A stretch of 64,000 nt of DNA from Malurus cyaneus samueli (GCA_009741485.1 CM019218.1:28198115-28262114), one strand, 5' to 3'; numbered from the stretch's first letter, positions 49,403 to 63,020 are shown. The notes: generated by a model not told the origin, from the letters alone. Numbers and translations: made by a program.

Positions 49403-51593
49403 TCAGCACATCCCTCTGTGTGACGCACTGGGGATATTTGGCAGATCCTCTTGTGTTAGCCCTTTTCTCTTCCTGTTGTGGTCTGGATGAATAGCCATTC
49501 TGCTGAATTTAACCTATTTTTGCTTAAGTACATACTCTGACTATTTACTTTAAAGCTAGATCAGAGTAGTATTTGTGTAACTACAATTTTTCAGTATGTT
49601 CCAGCAACATTGATTCATTTGTGAATTCTTGGCAAGATTTTTATGCAAGAAAAATCCCCAGTGTAATTATAATTGTACAACATTAGTGTGCTTTTTGCTG
49701 CCATCATAACTTATTTTGCTCCGCCTGGCAAGATGAGTGTGAAAAGTCATGTTTTGTTGTTATGAATTATATCTGCATTGAGAGGAATTATTGCATTAGC
49801 TTCATTCATATAGATATAGGCAACTTAGGGAGTAAAAGATTCCTAACATAATATAGCCTCTTCTGTATACAAAATCAATCTAGTAAACAGTTTAGGCTAG
49901 CATATCAGTAGAAGTCTGTTGCTAAAATCTGTGTTGCATGTTTTTCTAGCATGGTAACAGATCAGCTCCCAATTACCCTTACTTTACATTGCAATCCTTA
50001 ACACAGTACATTCTGTAATGAACAGCACAAATACAGTAGATTGGAATCACCAGATTCCAATAACAGGCATCACCCTAAATAGAATTAAAATGCCACAAAT
50101 TAGAAGAAACCTTGGAAGAATTTAACAGTATTACGTTCCAGTAAGTGCTTCTCTTTTCTGACATGTACATATGTTACTTTTACAGTTTCTTCCTTAATCG
50201 AAACAGAGGAACGTGACAATGTTCAATGTGGCACAAGGCTTCAAGATATCACACATATAAGAAATTTTGTCAGCATTTCTTTTGAATTGCATGCTTTTGA
50301 AATCTAGTTTAATATTGATTTTCCCAATACAGGTGTGTCTCAAGCTCCACACGTCATTTTATTGTCATCAACTACTTCAGAACTCTGGTCAGGACAGTCT
50401 GAATAAAGCAAAATTAATGCCTGTCCCCATCTAAATTGGAACTAGTCCTTCTGTGGATAAGCCTTATTAATTTAAGTGTTTTCTTTCACACTAGATTTTC
50501 TGATTGCTATGAGAACTGAAAGTGGAACTTTCAGAAAAAAAAATCAGAGAAATGTCGCTATGTCAAGGCACTTTGTGAATTGAATAACTCTTACTAATTT
50601 TTTTTAGACATCAAAGTATTACTATTCTTATTATTGGACCTAAGATGACATTTTGATCTAACAAGTCAGCAATTCAATCCACACCCTTAGACTCCTCTTG
50701 GCTTTCTTTTTCAAGAAACTTTTTGCCTGGTTTTGAAGACCACATGTATTTTGATACTCAACAGAAGATATAATTGATAATAATTGATGACAAGCATCAA
50801 TATATTCGATGCTTACTAAACAATATACTTAGTGATTTTTATTTTTATAATAAAATAATTCAAATTTTATTACATTTAATGGATTTATAAATTTTATTTC
50901 ATTAAAATTGTGGTTTAAATTTTTTTAAAAAATTAATTGATGGAACATTGGGGCATTGCTTTGACAGAATATATAATACATTTATAATTATCAGTGTGAT
51001 CTAGTGTAATTTTTATTTTCTGATCATCCAGACAACCTGGATTGCCATCCTCCACCTATGAAGCTTCATACCAAAAGGCACCTTTCTTTTCTAAAGCTTG
51101 CAGTAATTTTTTTCTGAAAAAAAACAGGCTTGCTCCACACAGTCTTATGTACAATTGGTCAGTTCAAAAACATTCAAAATCTTATTTTCTTTGCTATGAG
51201 GGAAAACCTTCATTGATATGTTTGTAAAATAAAATGATTATGCAAACAATAAGCATTTAACCAGATTTTTTGCGAAATAATATTGGACTTCTTTTTGTAA
51301 CTGATGAATTAAATCTCACTGATATCCCACTAGGAATCTGATGAACTAAAGTTCAAAATACACTTGTTATGAATAACAATATTAATAATTACTAGAGTTC
51401 TGTCTCCTTCATTAATGCAAAAATCTCCTTCCCAGGAAGCGGTATAATTTAATGAATTATTGTTACTATGGTCACATTGTTGTCTGGTGTAAATACTTAT
51501 TTTTCAGCACAGGATGGTGTGGTGTTAATTTTATAGAGCATTCCATTGCCAGTTAGTGTCTCTTGTGTTGTTTTTTTGAAGTCACATATTATT
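49403..51593. other. AT-rich non-coding stretch
   Basis: Composition drops back to AT-rich, most extremely at 50750-51000. No gene or named repeat was recognised. Confidence 0.55.
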
Positions 51594-51621
51594 AAAATAA
51601 ATAAATAAATAAATAAATAAA
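51594..51621. repeat. (AAAT)n microsatellite
   Basis: About seven tandem AAAT/ATAA units. It is a simple repeat. Confidence 0.9.
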
Positions 51622-51786
51622 GAATAAAACAACAAACCAAACCCATAAGCAAACAAGCAAAAAGGCCTGTACTTCTTTTGGCTCTGATTGTCATTTCCTG
51701 CCAATACTGCGCCAGAATTTTAGAAACGTTTCATGGTACCCTGTACTTTCTCCGGGATTATCTGTAAAGACAACAGCAAGGGCTTG

Positions 51787-51892
51787 TCACTAGGTGGAGC
51801 TTGAAGCATCAGTCCTCAAGTGCTCATCTGCTTCATTTCCTGCCACTTCAGCAGGGAGTTCCTCAAGCTTTCCAATCCCGTCGCTAGGCAAC
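51787..51892 (+). promoter_or_regulatory. Weak candidate CTCF-like and X-box-like sites
   Basis: TCACTAGGTGGAGC (51787-51800) differs at about two positions from the CTCF core CCASYAGRKGGC. GTCGCTAGGCAAC (51880-51892) has the arrangement of an RFX X-box, with near-inverted GTCGC / GGCAAC half sites. Both motifs are short and occur by chance in tens of kilobases. They are listed because they fall within 110 bp of each other in a locally less AT-rich segment. Confidence 0.15.
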
Positions 51893-52521
51893 TTCAAAAT
51901 CTTTGGAGGTAAATTTGATTGTATAATCTGTTGTATGTTATAAGTATTCCTATTAGAAGTGGGTTTTTTACATATTGAGTCATGTTTGCTATGACTGAAG
52001 TTGTTTAGTAATCAAAGGGAGAAGAATAAAGACTTTCCACATGTGGGCCTGCAGTGTAACTTCTGCATCAAATTGCTCCATGTTTGGCTCTTCTATGGCT
52101 CTACCAGAAAAAGCAGACTGATTGCAAAGTAAATATGACAGTGCTGCTAACAGAATGCTATTTTATATTATTGTTGGGCTCTGATGTTAATCACCAAAAT
52201 CAGTACTCTCATATGCTGGTAGACTGATAGATAAAATAACTGTGCGTCAGCACACAGCAGCCCACAGCTGCGGATTCATCAAATCAACACAAACAGTCCT
52301 TATGTCCTAACATATTTCATGTGCAGTAAAAAAAAATATTTCCCTCATGCTGCAAGCTGTGGCAGTTCAGAAAGCTCTTGCAAATATGAAGCATTACATA
52401 CGGTAGTGCGACATTTACCCTTCTGGTACCAAACAGAGTGAAGGAGGAGCTGCCTTATGCTAGTGGAGTGATCTGGTGTGGCAATAACCTGACCTCACTT
52501 AGGAAATCAGGAAATCTCCCC

Positions 52522-52664
52522 CGATTAGACCCTGAGATCCCCATTGGTTACAGCATGGTGCTAATGGTGCCAAGGTCACAGGTTTGACCCCATATGGGGC
52601 ATTCTCTTGAGAGCTGGACTTGATCCTCTGGGTCCCTTCCAACTCAGGTTATTCTCAGATTATT
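52522..52664 (+). mobile_element. tRNA-Ile-derived SINE with CR1 tail (TguSINE1-like)
   Basis: The left half resembles a degenerate tRNA-Ile: TTGGTTACAGCATGGTGCTA (A-box/D-arm to anticodon stem, AAT anticodon at 52563-52565), GCCAAGGTCACA, and a B-box GGTTTGACCCC (52581-52591) followed by CATATGGGGC. The right half (about 52601-52664) is a CR1 3' tail: GAGCTGGACTTGATCCTC, GGGTCCCTTCCAACTCAGG and a degenerate ATTCT end. A tRNA head fused to a CR1 tail is the architecture of the zebra finch SINE TguSINE1, which is thought to be mobilised by CR1 reverse transcriptase. About ten extra bases near 52530-52540 interrupt the 5' head. Divergence from tRNA rules out a functional gene. Confidence 0.85.
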
Positions 52665-54588
52665 TGTGCCTCTTAGAGGTAGGCTAATTTTTCTGATATC
52701 TTAGTATTACTGTCAGGATAAGGGAAATTTTCAGTAAGAACAAATAACATTTATATTTATGGCAGTAACTAATGTACAGTGGTAAGATTAAGACTTTAAC
52801 CTAGGAAGTCCTGGCTGCAAACTATTGCCAGGGAAGATTTCTCCAAGGAGGCTCCAGCAGAAGGAACACATTCAATGCAAAGGGCAAAAGGCTGACTGGA
52901 ACAGAGCAGAAAGCATCCCATGAACAGGGAAATGGTAGGAAAACATTCTCAGGAAAAAAAGCATGAATGTTTAACTGTGTCAAATTTGACACTTTAGCCT
53001 AACAAATAGATTGAACTATTCAGAAAATCCTGACAATAAGTAGGTGTAAAGATAGCAGTGGGAAAGCAGTGACTGGAATTACACATGGTTTATGTAAGCA
53101 TTTGGGGTCATATTTTTGTACAACAAAAATATTGCAGCAGTCAACTTTGTAATTAAAAGGTTTTCATCTAATAAAAACTGACCTGAAAGGGAAGCAGCTC
53201 AAGTTACCAGGCAACAATTTGCAATGGATCAAGGCAAATCTAGATAGGGCCTATCTCTAGGGAGGAAGCTCTGCTGATCTGGCAACAGATAAATTGTTCT
53301 CAGTGCTTTATAATCTTTGACCACTCCCTGTGTCCTGTCAACTTTTATTTCAATTAAAGTAAGAAGTGCTTCTTGCAGTCAGAATAAGGTGTATGTTCTC
53401 CAGAACCTTTAGTCTGCTCTTGGAACGTCAATGTTCACATGCTTGTTTCTGCATATGCATTTTTGAAACTTTGGGGAAGTTGGTGTGATTGCACAGCAAA
53501 ATTTCACCACGGCTAATTTCTCTAATTTACTACTTAACACCTTCATAACAAAGGAAGCCTGTACTGTGTGAATTTGTTCCTTTGGCACACTGTGTACCTA
53601 TATTCCTTTGACTTTAAAGACCCATGGATGACAGTGCTCTCAAGATTGTGTTTATGACTTGGACTTTCATCTTTCTGTACTCTCTTCTATGATATCAATG
53701 ACTATTGTAGAAATCCCTGACAATGACAGGGCTACTATTAATTGTGATAAGGACAGTGCAAATAGAATCATTAAGTACCAGATGTTCTCATTTTTTGAAG
53801 GATAAATATTCTGGGTTTTAGGAAACATTTTCATTGTAAAAAGTCCAATGGCATCAGTACATTTGAGTGCCTAAAACTCTCCCACTTAGAAAAAAAAAAA
53901 AAGCAATTACTTTTGAAGTTAGTTTGAAGATTATTAATGTAGCTTGTCCATTATAGAAGTCAAGAATTGTACTTATAGCAAAATTCAAGTACATTAAATT
54001 ATGTTTAGAGAGGCTAGATTTTCCTAAGGCTAGTCCTGACTTATAATTCTTTCTTTAATAAAAAGTCTTTCAAACACTTCTTTGTAACTCCATGGGTTTT
54101 TCCGCTTCTGCTTTCAGGGTTTTTTTTCCATCTCCCTGCAGAAAGGTTAGATCGTCTTTGCATTTGACTGCAGAAGGGGGTACATATAGTTGTTTAATAG
54201 AGACTTAATACCTTCTCTTCCTTTATCACTTGACACTTGGCAGTTGAGGTTCAGTTGTTTCTTGTATCTGTCAGAAGAATCTTAAAGTCATTTATTAGTA
54301 AGTGTGTGCCTGAATTGCTTGAATATGTAGTACACTGATTTGAATCAGGTATGAACATAGCAGTACTAGAATGCTAGTCATTAAATTTGGGAACACAACT
54401 CTCAGCACTTCACAGTTAAGTATGAAAACATTTATTGTTCAACTAGTAAATGGAAGTTGATGCATTTTATTCATGCAGCTAATAAAGTCACTTATTAAAT
54501 AATATAAAGAGATATCTAAGCAAAGATATGAAAACATCTCTTTGAGAGAGACCGAATTTGTGATAACATATCAGTGCATGTGTTTCAG
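52665..54588. other. AT-rich non-coding stretch
   Basis: Nothing identifiable was found on either strand apart from short A-runs (for example near 53889). Confidence 0.55.
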
Positions 54589-54695
54589 ATCCAGCTGGGA
54601 GGCTGATGGAGGCACTTCTTCCTACTAGTCTTGGTCCTCAGATTTTGAATGAGTGGTTTTTGTATAAACTTAGTACACTTCACTCAGAGACTAAG
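54589..54695 (+). other. Candidate exon (107 bp), unverified
   Basis: A 107-bp segment is framed by a TGTTTCAG acceptor ending at 54588 and a strong ACTAAG|GTGAGA donor at 54695/54696. One frame (starting at base 3) is open throughout, about 35 codons, including LMEALLPTSLGPQ and NEWFLYKLSTLHSETK; the other two frames have stops. The pyrimidine tract upstream is poor. I do not recognise a protein. It could be an exon of an unidentified gene or a long non-coding RNA, or a chance match. Confidence 0.2.
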
Positions 54696-57600
54696 GTGAG
54701 ACCTTCCTTTATTGTGTCTTTTGTAGTCTTTTCCTTATTCTGATATTTTCAGTAAACTAACACTTTAGCAGGAGTTGGAAGCCTTTCAGATTAGACAAGA
54801 ATTTCCAGTAGCTCCAGTCTGAAGCCCTAAGATCTCTGCTTACTACCCAGACTTCCTCTCATTCCACAGTTATTTCATCTTTCCTAAATTTTGCTTTGGA
54901 AAGACTTACTACATTTTCACTTTAATTAATTGACAAATCTACAAGTTTAGCTCAAGTTCTCACATTTCCACTTACTGTTTTAATTTTCTTCCTGTTGCCT
55001 TTGCAACCCCTCGCATAAAAATAAAGATAAGACAAAATGCGAAATTACCTTCTTTCTTTCTTTGACCTAGCTTCTCACCATAGTCTTTCCATGTTTCATC
55101 TTTCATCTCTCTTGTGAAGAAATAGTAGTTTGATACCTGATTGTTTTCCAGTTTTTCCATACAACACAGTGCATGCATCCTATCTCCTTCCCATCCTGTC
55201 TTATTTCTCTGTTTCTCAGTCTCATTCAGTGCCTCATACGCAATATAGTTATATGTATGTTTTCCATCCAAAAAACTGTTTTGTTTCTAGTTGTCTCTAT
55301 AACTGTTTTGTTCTTTTATCCCTTATTGCTAAGATCAACAAATATTCATGTACTGTATCTAAAGAAGTGAGAATTTCTACCTTTTCTTCCAGTTCTGCGC
55401 TAGATGTTCTTCTTGCCATGGTGTTCCAGTATAAGTACTTGCAAGACATGCTTCACATGCTCTTAACAACAGCCTTTTCAGAATTCCATTTGCTCATTGA
55501 CTAATGGCAGTCTAACGCATAAGCACAAATCCAGTTAATTTGTTTCACTGATGCTTCATCCTGATTATCTGCCTTTAGTTTATTACTAATTTATTTTGTA
55601 TCCAAACTAAAATTTCTATATCTGTGGAGGTCCATCTCATGCTCAATATGATCAAATCAGAGTTTATTAGTCCTTCCGCAAAGCCTTCCTCACTTCATAA
55701 TTTATCCTGAGCAATATCACATCCTGCCTGTTCAAGCTGTTAACCTGAGCATTTTTTCTTTGCAATCTGACCTCTTCTACGTTTTCATATTAGTTCAGTG
55801 CTTAGTTCCTGTTCATTCTTTCTGCATAGTTACAATAATTCCATCCATTCACACAGCAAACATCCCTATTTCCATCTTGTATTAATATTTTGCTTTCAAC
55901 TGTCTCTTCCCTATGCAGATTTTTACAGATGATCACCTACACAGAATGTTTCTGCAAAATCATTTCCCTAGTTCAGTACTTGGGCATGTCTAAGCTTCTG
56001 TACTTACTCAAATAATTTGTATGAAGTTTTCAAGCTCTTTATAGGCTCTCTGTCACTACCTGAGAATATGGAATTCTTCCTTTAACTGGTCCACAGCATT
56101 AGTTTCCATTTGACTGAGAGCCATTTATAACATTTTTACATCCTTGACCTCATGCTGTTTCTCATACTTGAGAGGAAGACTCCATGGCCATCCAAATATG
56201 GTCATATAGGCTAATATATCGTTCTCTTTCAAAACTAGAAAATGTGGGATGTGATTCAGTGGCTGAAACTACCATCTGTCTTGCTGAAGAATATTGTCTC
56301 CTTGTTTCACTCATGTTATCTCTTTTTCATAATTTTTGTTCTAAGCTGGGAAAGGTATCGTTTTGAGTTTCTGTTTGAACAGCATCAAGCACAACTGGGA
56401 TATGATCTTGGACCAGGACTCTTACACATGACATCAGTATAAATGAATAGTTGGAGTAATTATTTTTATGCCAGAAAGTAGTCTCAAGCCTAATTCCTTG
56501 TACTTGAGGGGAACTATGTGCTACAAATAGAAATGTGAAAACTGGAAAGCTTAGAAAAAAGTGGCTTAGGAAGTAGATTTTGTCCTGAGAAATCAAAGGG
56601 AAGAAGAATTGATTTTGTTTTGTCAATATATCTGCATTTTGCATATTTGACATTGCAAGGCTGCAGAGGAAGACTAGCTTCCTTTGTATTTCCTGTTATG
56701 CTAATATCTCAAAGTGCATAGAGTAGCAGACCTGACCAAGCTACATATAGTGAGAAGAACTCCTTTCTGATGATACACATTACAAGCTTTATCCTTTCCA
56801 AGAGAAAAACTAATATTTAGAGCAGTTTATTGTCCTCTGAAGGTATTTTGTATATACCATGTTATTCATGTACTATGATTGTTAAATCACAGTGTTAAAA
56901 GTTAATGTCATACATCAAATTTTGCATTTATATTGACCAATGTTAGTTACACAGATCTGATTCTAAAATGAATGAAAACTGAGTAACTCATATAGACTGA
57001 CTATCCTATAATCTGTAGAATCAATAATTTTGAATATATCATGTACTCAATGAGCTACATATGAATTATAGATCACCAGCTATTCACAAAAATGCATGCA
57101 GAGTAAAATTTCAAAGGATGAATACTATATAAAGTCACAACTTATCTACAAACTAAGAAAATCTGAGACTGAATGTATGCATATGCTTTTATGGTTTACA
57201 TAAATCCTTGCTACTGGGATTGCATTTATGAGTAATAAGAATAATCTCAGCACTACTTTCCAGGTCTGTTTAAGCATGCCATCTTAGTTTATGACATGTT
57301 AAAGACTTCTATTTTAATGTTTTAAATGATGGAAAATAAAAATTAATTTTATATACGTATAAATATGTTTATCTGTGATTATGAGGAAATCTAAATTAAT
57401 TTACTTTTTTTCCAGAAAGGGGCAAAATACAAAATGCTCGTATCATTCTCTTGACAAGGTTCTGTGTCAGAGCTGTCCAAAATACAAACCGCATTCACTA
57501 TGATTTATGCTGTTAACATATTTATATAGGGAAAATTTTACACTTGTTAGTCTCCTCTTGCACCAAAGGACATCCCTTGGCAAAGACACTTCTTACAGAT

Positions 57601-60309
57601 ACTGTGGAACTGTCAAGCATCATGACAGAGAGGCATAGGTTGTTATCAATCACTTTCAGATTGCTCTCCTCCATCTCCTCTCCAAATTGTTTTCCCTAGA
57701 ACCGAGTGCAGGAGTGAATGGAAAAGAAGACTGTAGATTACTTTTGTCTGTGACTCAGAAGCGCAGCTAGTATTTAGCTGTCATATTTCCCTCATTTTCC
57801 CTGCTTTTTTGTAAAATATTTTCAAATGGTAGATTTTGAAAATATATAAACAAATGAAATCATGCCCAGAAATTACCAAGCTGCACAATTTTAGGCATAG
57901 CAACCTTTAATGATTCGTGGATAAATAACTTGGCAGAAAATAATAGCCGGTTGGATCATTCAGAAATAGAACCAGTGTTCTAGGTCATTACTAAATAAGA
58001 AAAATTGAAAGCAGGTTTTAGTAGAAAGGACAGATGCCTTGAAAATAAAGGAAACATGTATTTATCATTTTAATGTCTTTATTATGGTGTCATCAATGTT
58101 CCTGTATGAGAAGACACTTTGGTTAAAATGGTAGAGGAAACATTATAAATCTACAAGAATGAATGTAAAGATTATGTGGTATATTTCTAACAAGATTTTA
58201 AGAAACCTAGGTTTGTTATAGCAAAAAAAATTGATAAATATGCATCTTCCTTCATATAGAAAATTGCAAAAACATTTCTCACCTTCCTACCACTTGGCAT
58301 TCAAATTTATGAGATTCTTGAAAGCGTGAGTAAAGTTAATTTTTTCTTCTCTGTCAATAAAAGACAAAATGCTTACTCATTAATGAGTATAAGATTTTTT
58401 TCCAAGATTGTCTCAATCACTTACCAAAATGTTAAGGTTTGACAGTGTTAACTAATTCTCAAATGTTTTGTTTCAAGTCAGATAATATCTGGAATGCAGG
58501 ATATACTTATCAGAAATTTTTGCAGTTCTCCCATTCAGCCAATTTTCACTGTCACTGACTAAAAGCACAAGAAGATCACATGTCCTAGTGTACATTTGAG
58601 TTATTAACTTGGTTGGTGTTTCAACCAGAGAAGCTTCTGTCTGCTAGACCTTTGCTTTTACCAGGAGATCATATGGCATATGATGCATGTTCAGTCTATT
58701 TAACAAGGAGCTCTCACACTGCAGATATTCTCTCATCTGAGGAACAATTGTAATAAATAAACAGAGATTCTTTAGCCTAAATACCATTGGAAAAACCATC
58801 TACATTTTTCATTATCCCAGCAAATTAATTCAAGTTTCTTGTACATGTTATGATGCCCTCACTATAATTTACAAATATCATAACAAGTTTGGAAATGAAT
58901 TAAAAAGAAATAAAAATTATAATTAATAAATATTAGATTAAGTATATCAAAATTAATCTTGTGGTGAAGTGAGAAATATGTTTAAAGTGTGTTTATTTAA
59001 CTGCATGTGTTTTTGCCATTATATGAATTTATTGGAGAAATACAGCGATGATGGGAGATGTGTTTGTATTCCCCATTGCAATATTAGACCAGCCTATGAA
59101 TATACTTTTTACTGGTCTTGTAATACTTTCATGTTATTTCCTGCAGATATAGCAGTGGACTAGCCCCTTTTCTCAGTATTACAAGTACTCTAATCAAAGG
59201 ACAAGTATAATAACACAGTATTTCAAGTATGACTGGCACACTTAACCTTCATTCAGTGTATAACCAGTACAGCTGTTACAGGTGGAGGGGAGGGATTAGA
59301 ACATAGATCATTAGTGTGTGTGTCCTTGACATTAAGGGAAATGGCTGCCTATTCAGGAGTGTTGGCAGGCAGCAAAGACCTTGAATGAAAATTAATCTTT
59401 TCTTAAGCCGAATTAAAAATTTGTTTTAAGCAAGCAATGGAGGACAGAAAGGCTGGTGTAGATTTATGATGGAGTGTGATCCTCTCCAAATATCTCTATA
59501 CCTGAAGTATATGCCAAAATAGAAAATAAGTCAGTGTTAAACACTTTTAGAAGATCATCTGAGCTGATCTGGTCTGACTTGATCTGACCACATTTGACCA
59601 CATCTGACAGCAACTCATTGCTGTTAAGCTTCATGTGATATAATGTAAAATTGTGCAGAGTGATGGGGAAGGTGGGGGTAGTGTGTCATTAATGGTGGAT
59701 GAATTGGATTGTCTTTGATATCCATAAAATATAACAAGTCCTACAGTTTGTTTTTAGCGGTATATAATTTTGAGGCTAACATTACATAATCAAGTCTGAG
59801 CTCTTACAACCAAGACATCATAATGCTTAATTTTTATGCATGTATTTTCACCCAAATAGTCTGGGGTTTTTCATAAACAGACATCTGTAAGAACTACATT
59901 TCTATCTTAACAGTCCATTTTTTTAATGTAGAAATTATTTTGTTTTCTTCATCAGATTACATAACTGTTTAAAGTTAGTGTTGTTGATCAATGCATTTTT
60001 TTACATCACAGCCATCTCTTCTCTCCAGCTTTTGAGTTAAATAGATTGATAGATTAAATGTATTCTTTTCAGTCATGTCTCTTAATGCTCACCTAATTTT
60101 TCATAATTTTTTCTCTGCATTCTTTCCAATTTGAAAATATATGTCACACAACATACTATGCATGGGCAAACAGAGCTATCAGATGTGGCCCAGAAAGACT
60201 CATTTATGAGCAAGTAAAAGCAATAAAAGATGCAATGTTAAATTTGTATACATTTCTGATTTCAGAAGTCTCCGCACTAAGGGAATCTTTTTGTATTTAT
60301 TTATTTGGT
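54696..60309. other. AT-rich non-coding stretch
   Basis: No gene or named repeat was recognised. The stretch 55000-56300 is pyrimidine-rich on the plus strand, which produces several open frames (the longest about 124 codons, 55130-55504) without any domain. A degenerate short tandem (TCTGACCACA-like) lies at about 59560-59610. Confidence 0.55.
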
Positions 60310-60372
60310 TAGGTAGGTAGGTAGGTAGGTAGGTAGGTAGGTAGGTAGGTAGGTAGGTAGGTAGGTAGGTAG
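60310..60372 (+). repeat. (TAGG)n tetranucleotide microsatellite
   Basis: About 15-16 uninterrupted TAGG units. It is probably length-variable between individuals. It is not a telomeric TTAGGG repeat. Confidence 0.97.
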
Positions 60373-63020
60373 TTAAATTGATCTTTCAGATGAAAAATCC
60401 CTATTGTAGTTCAAAACTTTGAGAAAAATGTTGTTAAGTTAGCCATTGTAGGTGAAGAAGAAGGAACCAAGTTCTAACAGTGAAGGTTAAAGCTTGGTTG
60501 CAGAAGTTGTAAATCCCTAGATACCACAGTCAACTTGGTATTTAAATATTTGCACTGCAAATAGTAGTCCAAAAAGGATTGTTAATTTGGAGTGGAACAC
60601 AGGTTCCCCTCTGCCCATGGTAAGGGTGTCAGGGATGTCAGCACATTCTCAGAACATTCACATCTGACAAAACTGAACCAGTAGTGCTACAATATGATAA
60701 GAGATAATGTGAAAGAATTGGTTTCTTTTTCTGTTCACTTCATAGTGCATAACTGTATTCTGTTGAAAATTCATCATCGTGTCACTTGTTTGATTGTTGG
60801 TGGATTAATTTCTTCCAATACTGTGATTTTTTTAATGTATATGCCCACATTTACGGTGCAATTTAATAACCTTAGTAGTGTCACCACTAAGTGGTTCCTT
60901 TGCAGACTGCTTTAACCTAAAGCGAAGAGTTTATCCAGAATTGTTCACTCTCACTGAAGCCTGCCATATTTGACACATGTAAAAACTGGTTTTGATGGAT
61001 GATCTAAAATAGTTCTGTTGGTAACATTTTAGAAGGGAAACATTTCACTGGCATCTGAAAGATATTGCTTGCTGTGTGTTCAGTGTTAGTGAAAGCAAGG
61101 ACAAATTGACACAGAAGAGCATCTCTGAGTCTATCAAGATATCAAGGTCTTATTGGTACAAAGATGGCTTTACAGTTTTCATATGTGTGACTGCATAAAC
61201 CGGACCCTCCAAGTAAAAGAAGAGAAACAGATGGTCTCTTCTGAAATGTAAAATTGATACCACATTGTGAGAGTATTGGGAACAAACACATAAGAAATAA
61301 TATTTTATTCGACAACACAATTTTATACATTAAGGTATCAGAAATGTTTAAAAAATAATTAAGGTACATACTTAAGCTAATTCAAGGCTGAAAAGGGTAG
61401 AGAAAGGGTCCTGCATCTGTCTCCATGTTTGACTTGAACAAAAAACATCACTGCATCTTTGAGAGTACAGATGTTTATTCTATTTTGGTATTAGTGCAAA
61501 GATCATGAGGCTAGAAAAATACACAGAACATTTGTGTCACCTCTGTTAGGAAACCAGCTGTGTGTGACAATAAAGAAGCAAGAAAAAAAAAAAAAAGCTG
61601 AAAAAATAACATAGAAATGGGAGATAATATCATTAGCTAGATTGCCTGTATTGCAGAGTAAAGAATAAATGCCAAGTAAGGATAAGGACTGCTACATAAC
61701 AAGGTACAAATACAGGCCTATTATGTTTACAGCTATCGATCACTGTAGTAAACACTTTCTAACCAGTTTTTGAGTAATAGTAGGGCTTCCTGACCAAGTT
61801 GATTGTTATCAAATGGTCTTCAAGATAGTGCCTTTAGCGACATGTAATAGATTTGGCAAAAGATTACCTGTGGCTTCACTGCAAATGTGTTTTAATGCCA
61901 CTCTGCAAAAGATTCAGTGGTTTACACAAGCTGTCTGTCAAATTGCAGCTCTTCTTTCTACTTTATACAATCTGAATATTTGGATATTCACAGACAATCC
62001 AAAGAAAAGATTCAGACAATACACCATGCCACTGACCTCTTTCTACTCTTGATTTAAGCAAATAGTTTGATATGCTAGTAGAATAGGCTCTGGATATCAA
62101 AGACGAAAAAATAATGTGGATTCTTGCAGAGAAATTCAGCCCATAACGTATTTCTAACATTACACTAACCAACAGAGAAATGTTATAATATATTATAATG
62201 CAGCTCCTATAAAAACCTCTGATCATCACCTTTGCTCTTAAAATCAGGCATTAATGCAATATTTCCATATGATGGTATTTTCAAATCCATCTGAGTTATG
62301 CTTACTGTGAACAACTCAAGGATTAAAATTACACAGAAGAGGTTGCACAATTGCATATTTGAGGAGTAAAACATTTCATTTTTATGACTTTTCACTAATA
62401 TGCCATGCACCAGCCTTGTTAATATGGTGTGCAGCAGAACAAATTAAAGATGCAGATGAGTAAGGCCAATATGTCTCCCACACATGTTAATTACCTTTAT
62501 TAAGTTGAATATTCCACAAATGTTCCAAAATATTTTCTACATAGAATAACAGGAAATTGTCTGGCACTCTCTCTTCTGAGTGTAGCTACTCATTGATCTG
62601 GGAATTGTCATCTACACTTGGCATAAAGCTCATGCATGTATGTGCATATATGTATGTGCACTTACACACAAACTCGTATGTACACACACATGAAAAAGCG
62701 GAGGAATGGAACAGGTATTATAAATCATCAGTCTAGAGTGGTACTATGGTTATGCAGTACTTTTAGGATTTGTAATAAAACTCCCATTTGACTCAAAAGT
62801 CCTTAGTTCATTTGATACCAAAATCTTAATTTGTTGCCTTAAGATTGTTCCATGTTAATAATTGGAGCAGTGGTTCTAAAAACCGCAAAATACTTATTAA
62901 AATGGAGTAATTCGTACTATTTCCAAATGTATTCCAACAAACATTACTGCTTAAATAGCTGTAGTCTTGTTCTATGGAACTTTGTTATGTTATGAATTTA
63001 CCAGACATATTCTCCAGGGG
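60373..63020. other. AT-rich non-coding stretch
   Basis: No gene or named repeat was recognised. A TG/CA/TA-rich low-complexity patch lies at 62634-62692. Open frames are short and without domains. Confidence 0.55.
62634..62692. repeat. TGTA/CACA low-complexity patch
   Basis: An alternating purine-pyrimidine sequence (ATGCATGTATGTGCATATAT, then ACACACA) of about 60 bp. It is an imperfect simple repeat. Confidence 0.75.

Noticed and set aside
52522..52602. A functional tRNA-Ile gene
   Set aside because: The arms do not pair well, the head is interrupted by extra bases, and a CR1 tail follows directly. It is a SINE.
62860..62890. CAGTGGTTCT as a hAT transposon terminal repeat
   Set aside because: Only ten bases match, and no partner inverted repeat or 8-bp duplication was found nearby.
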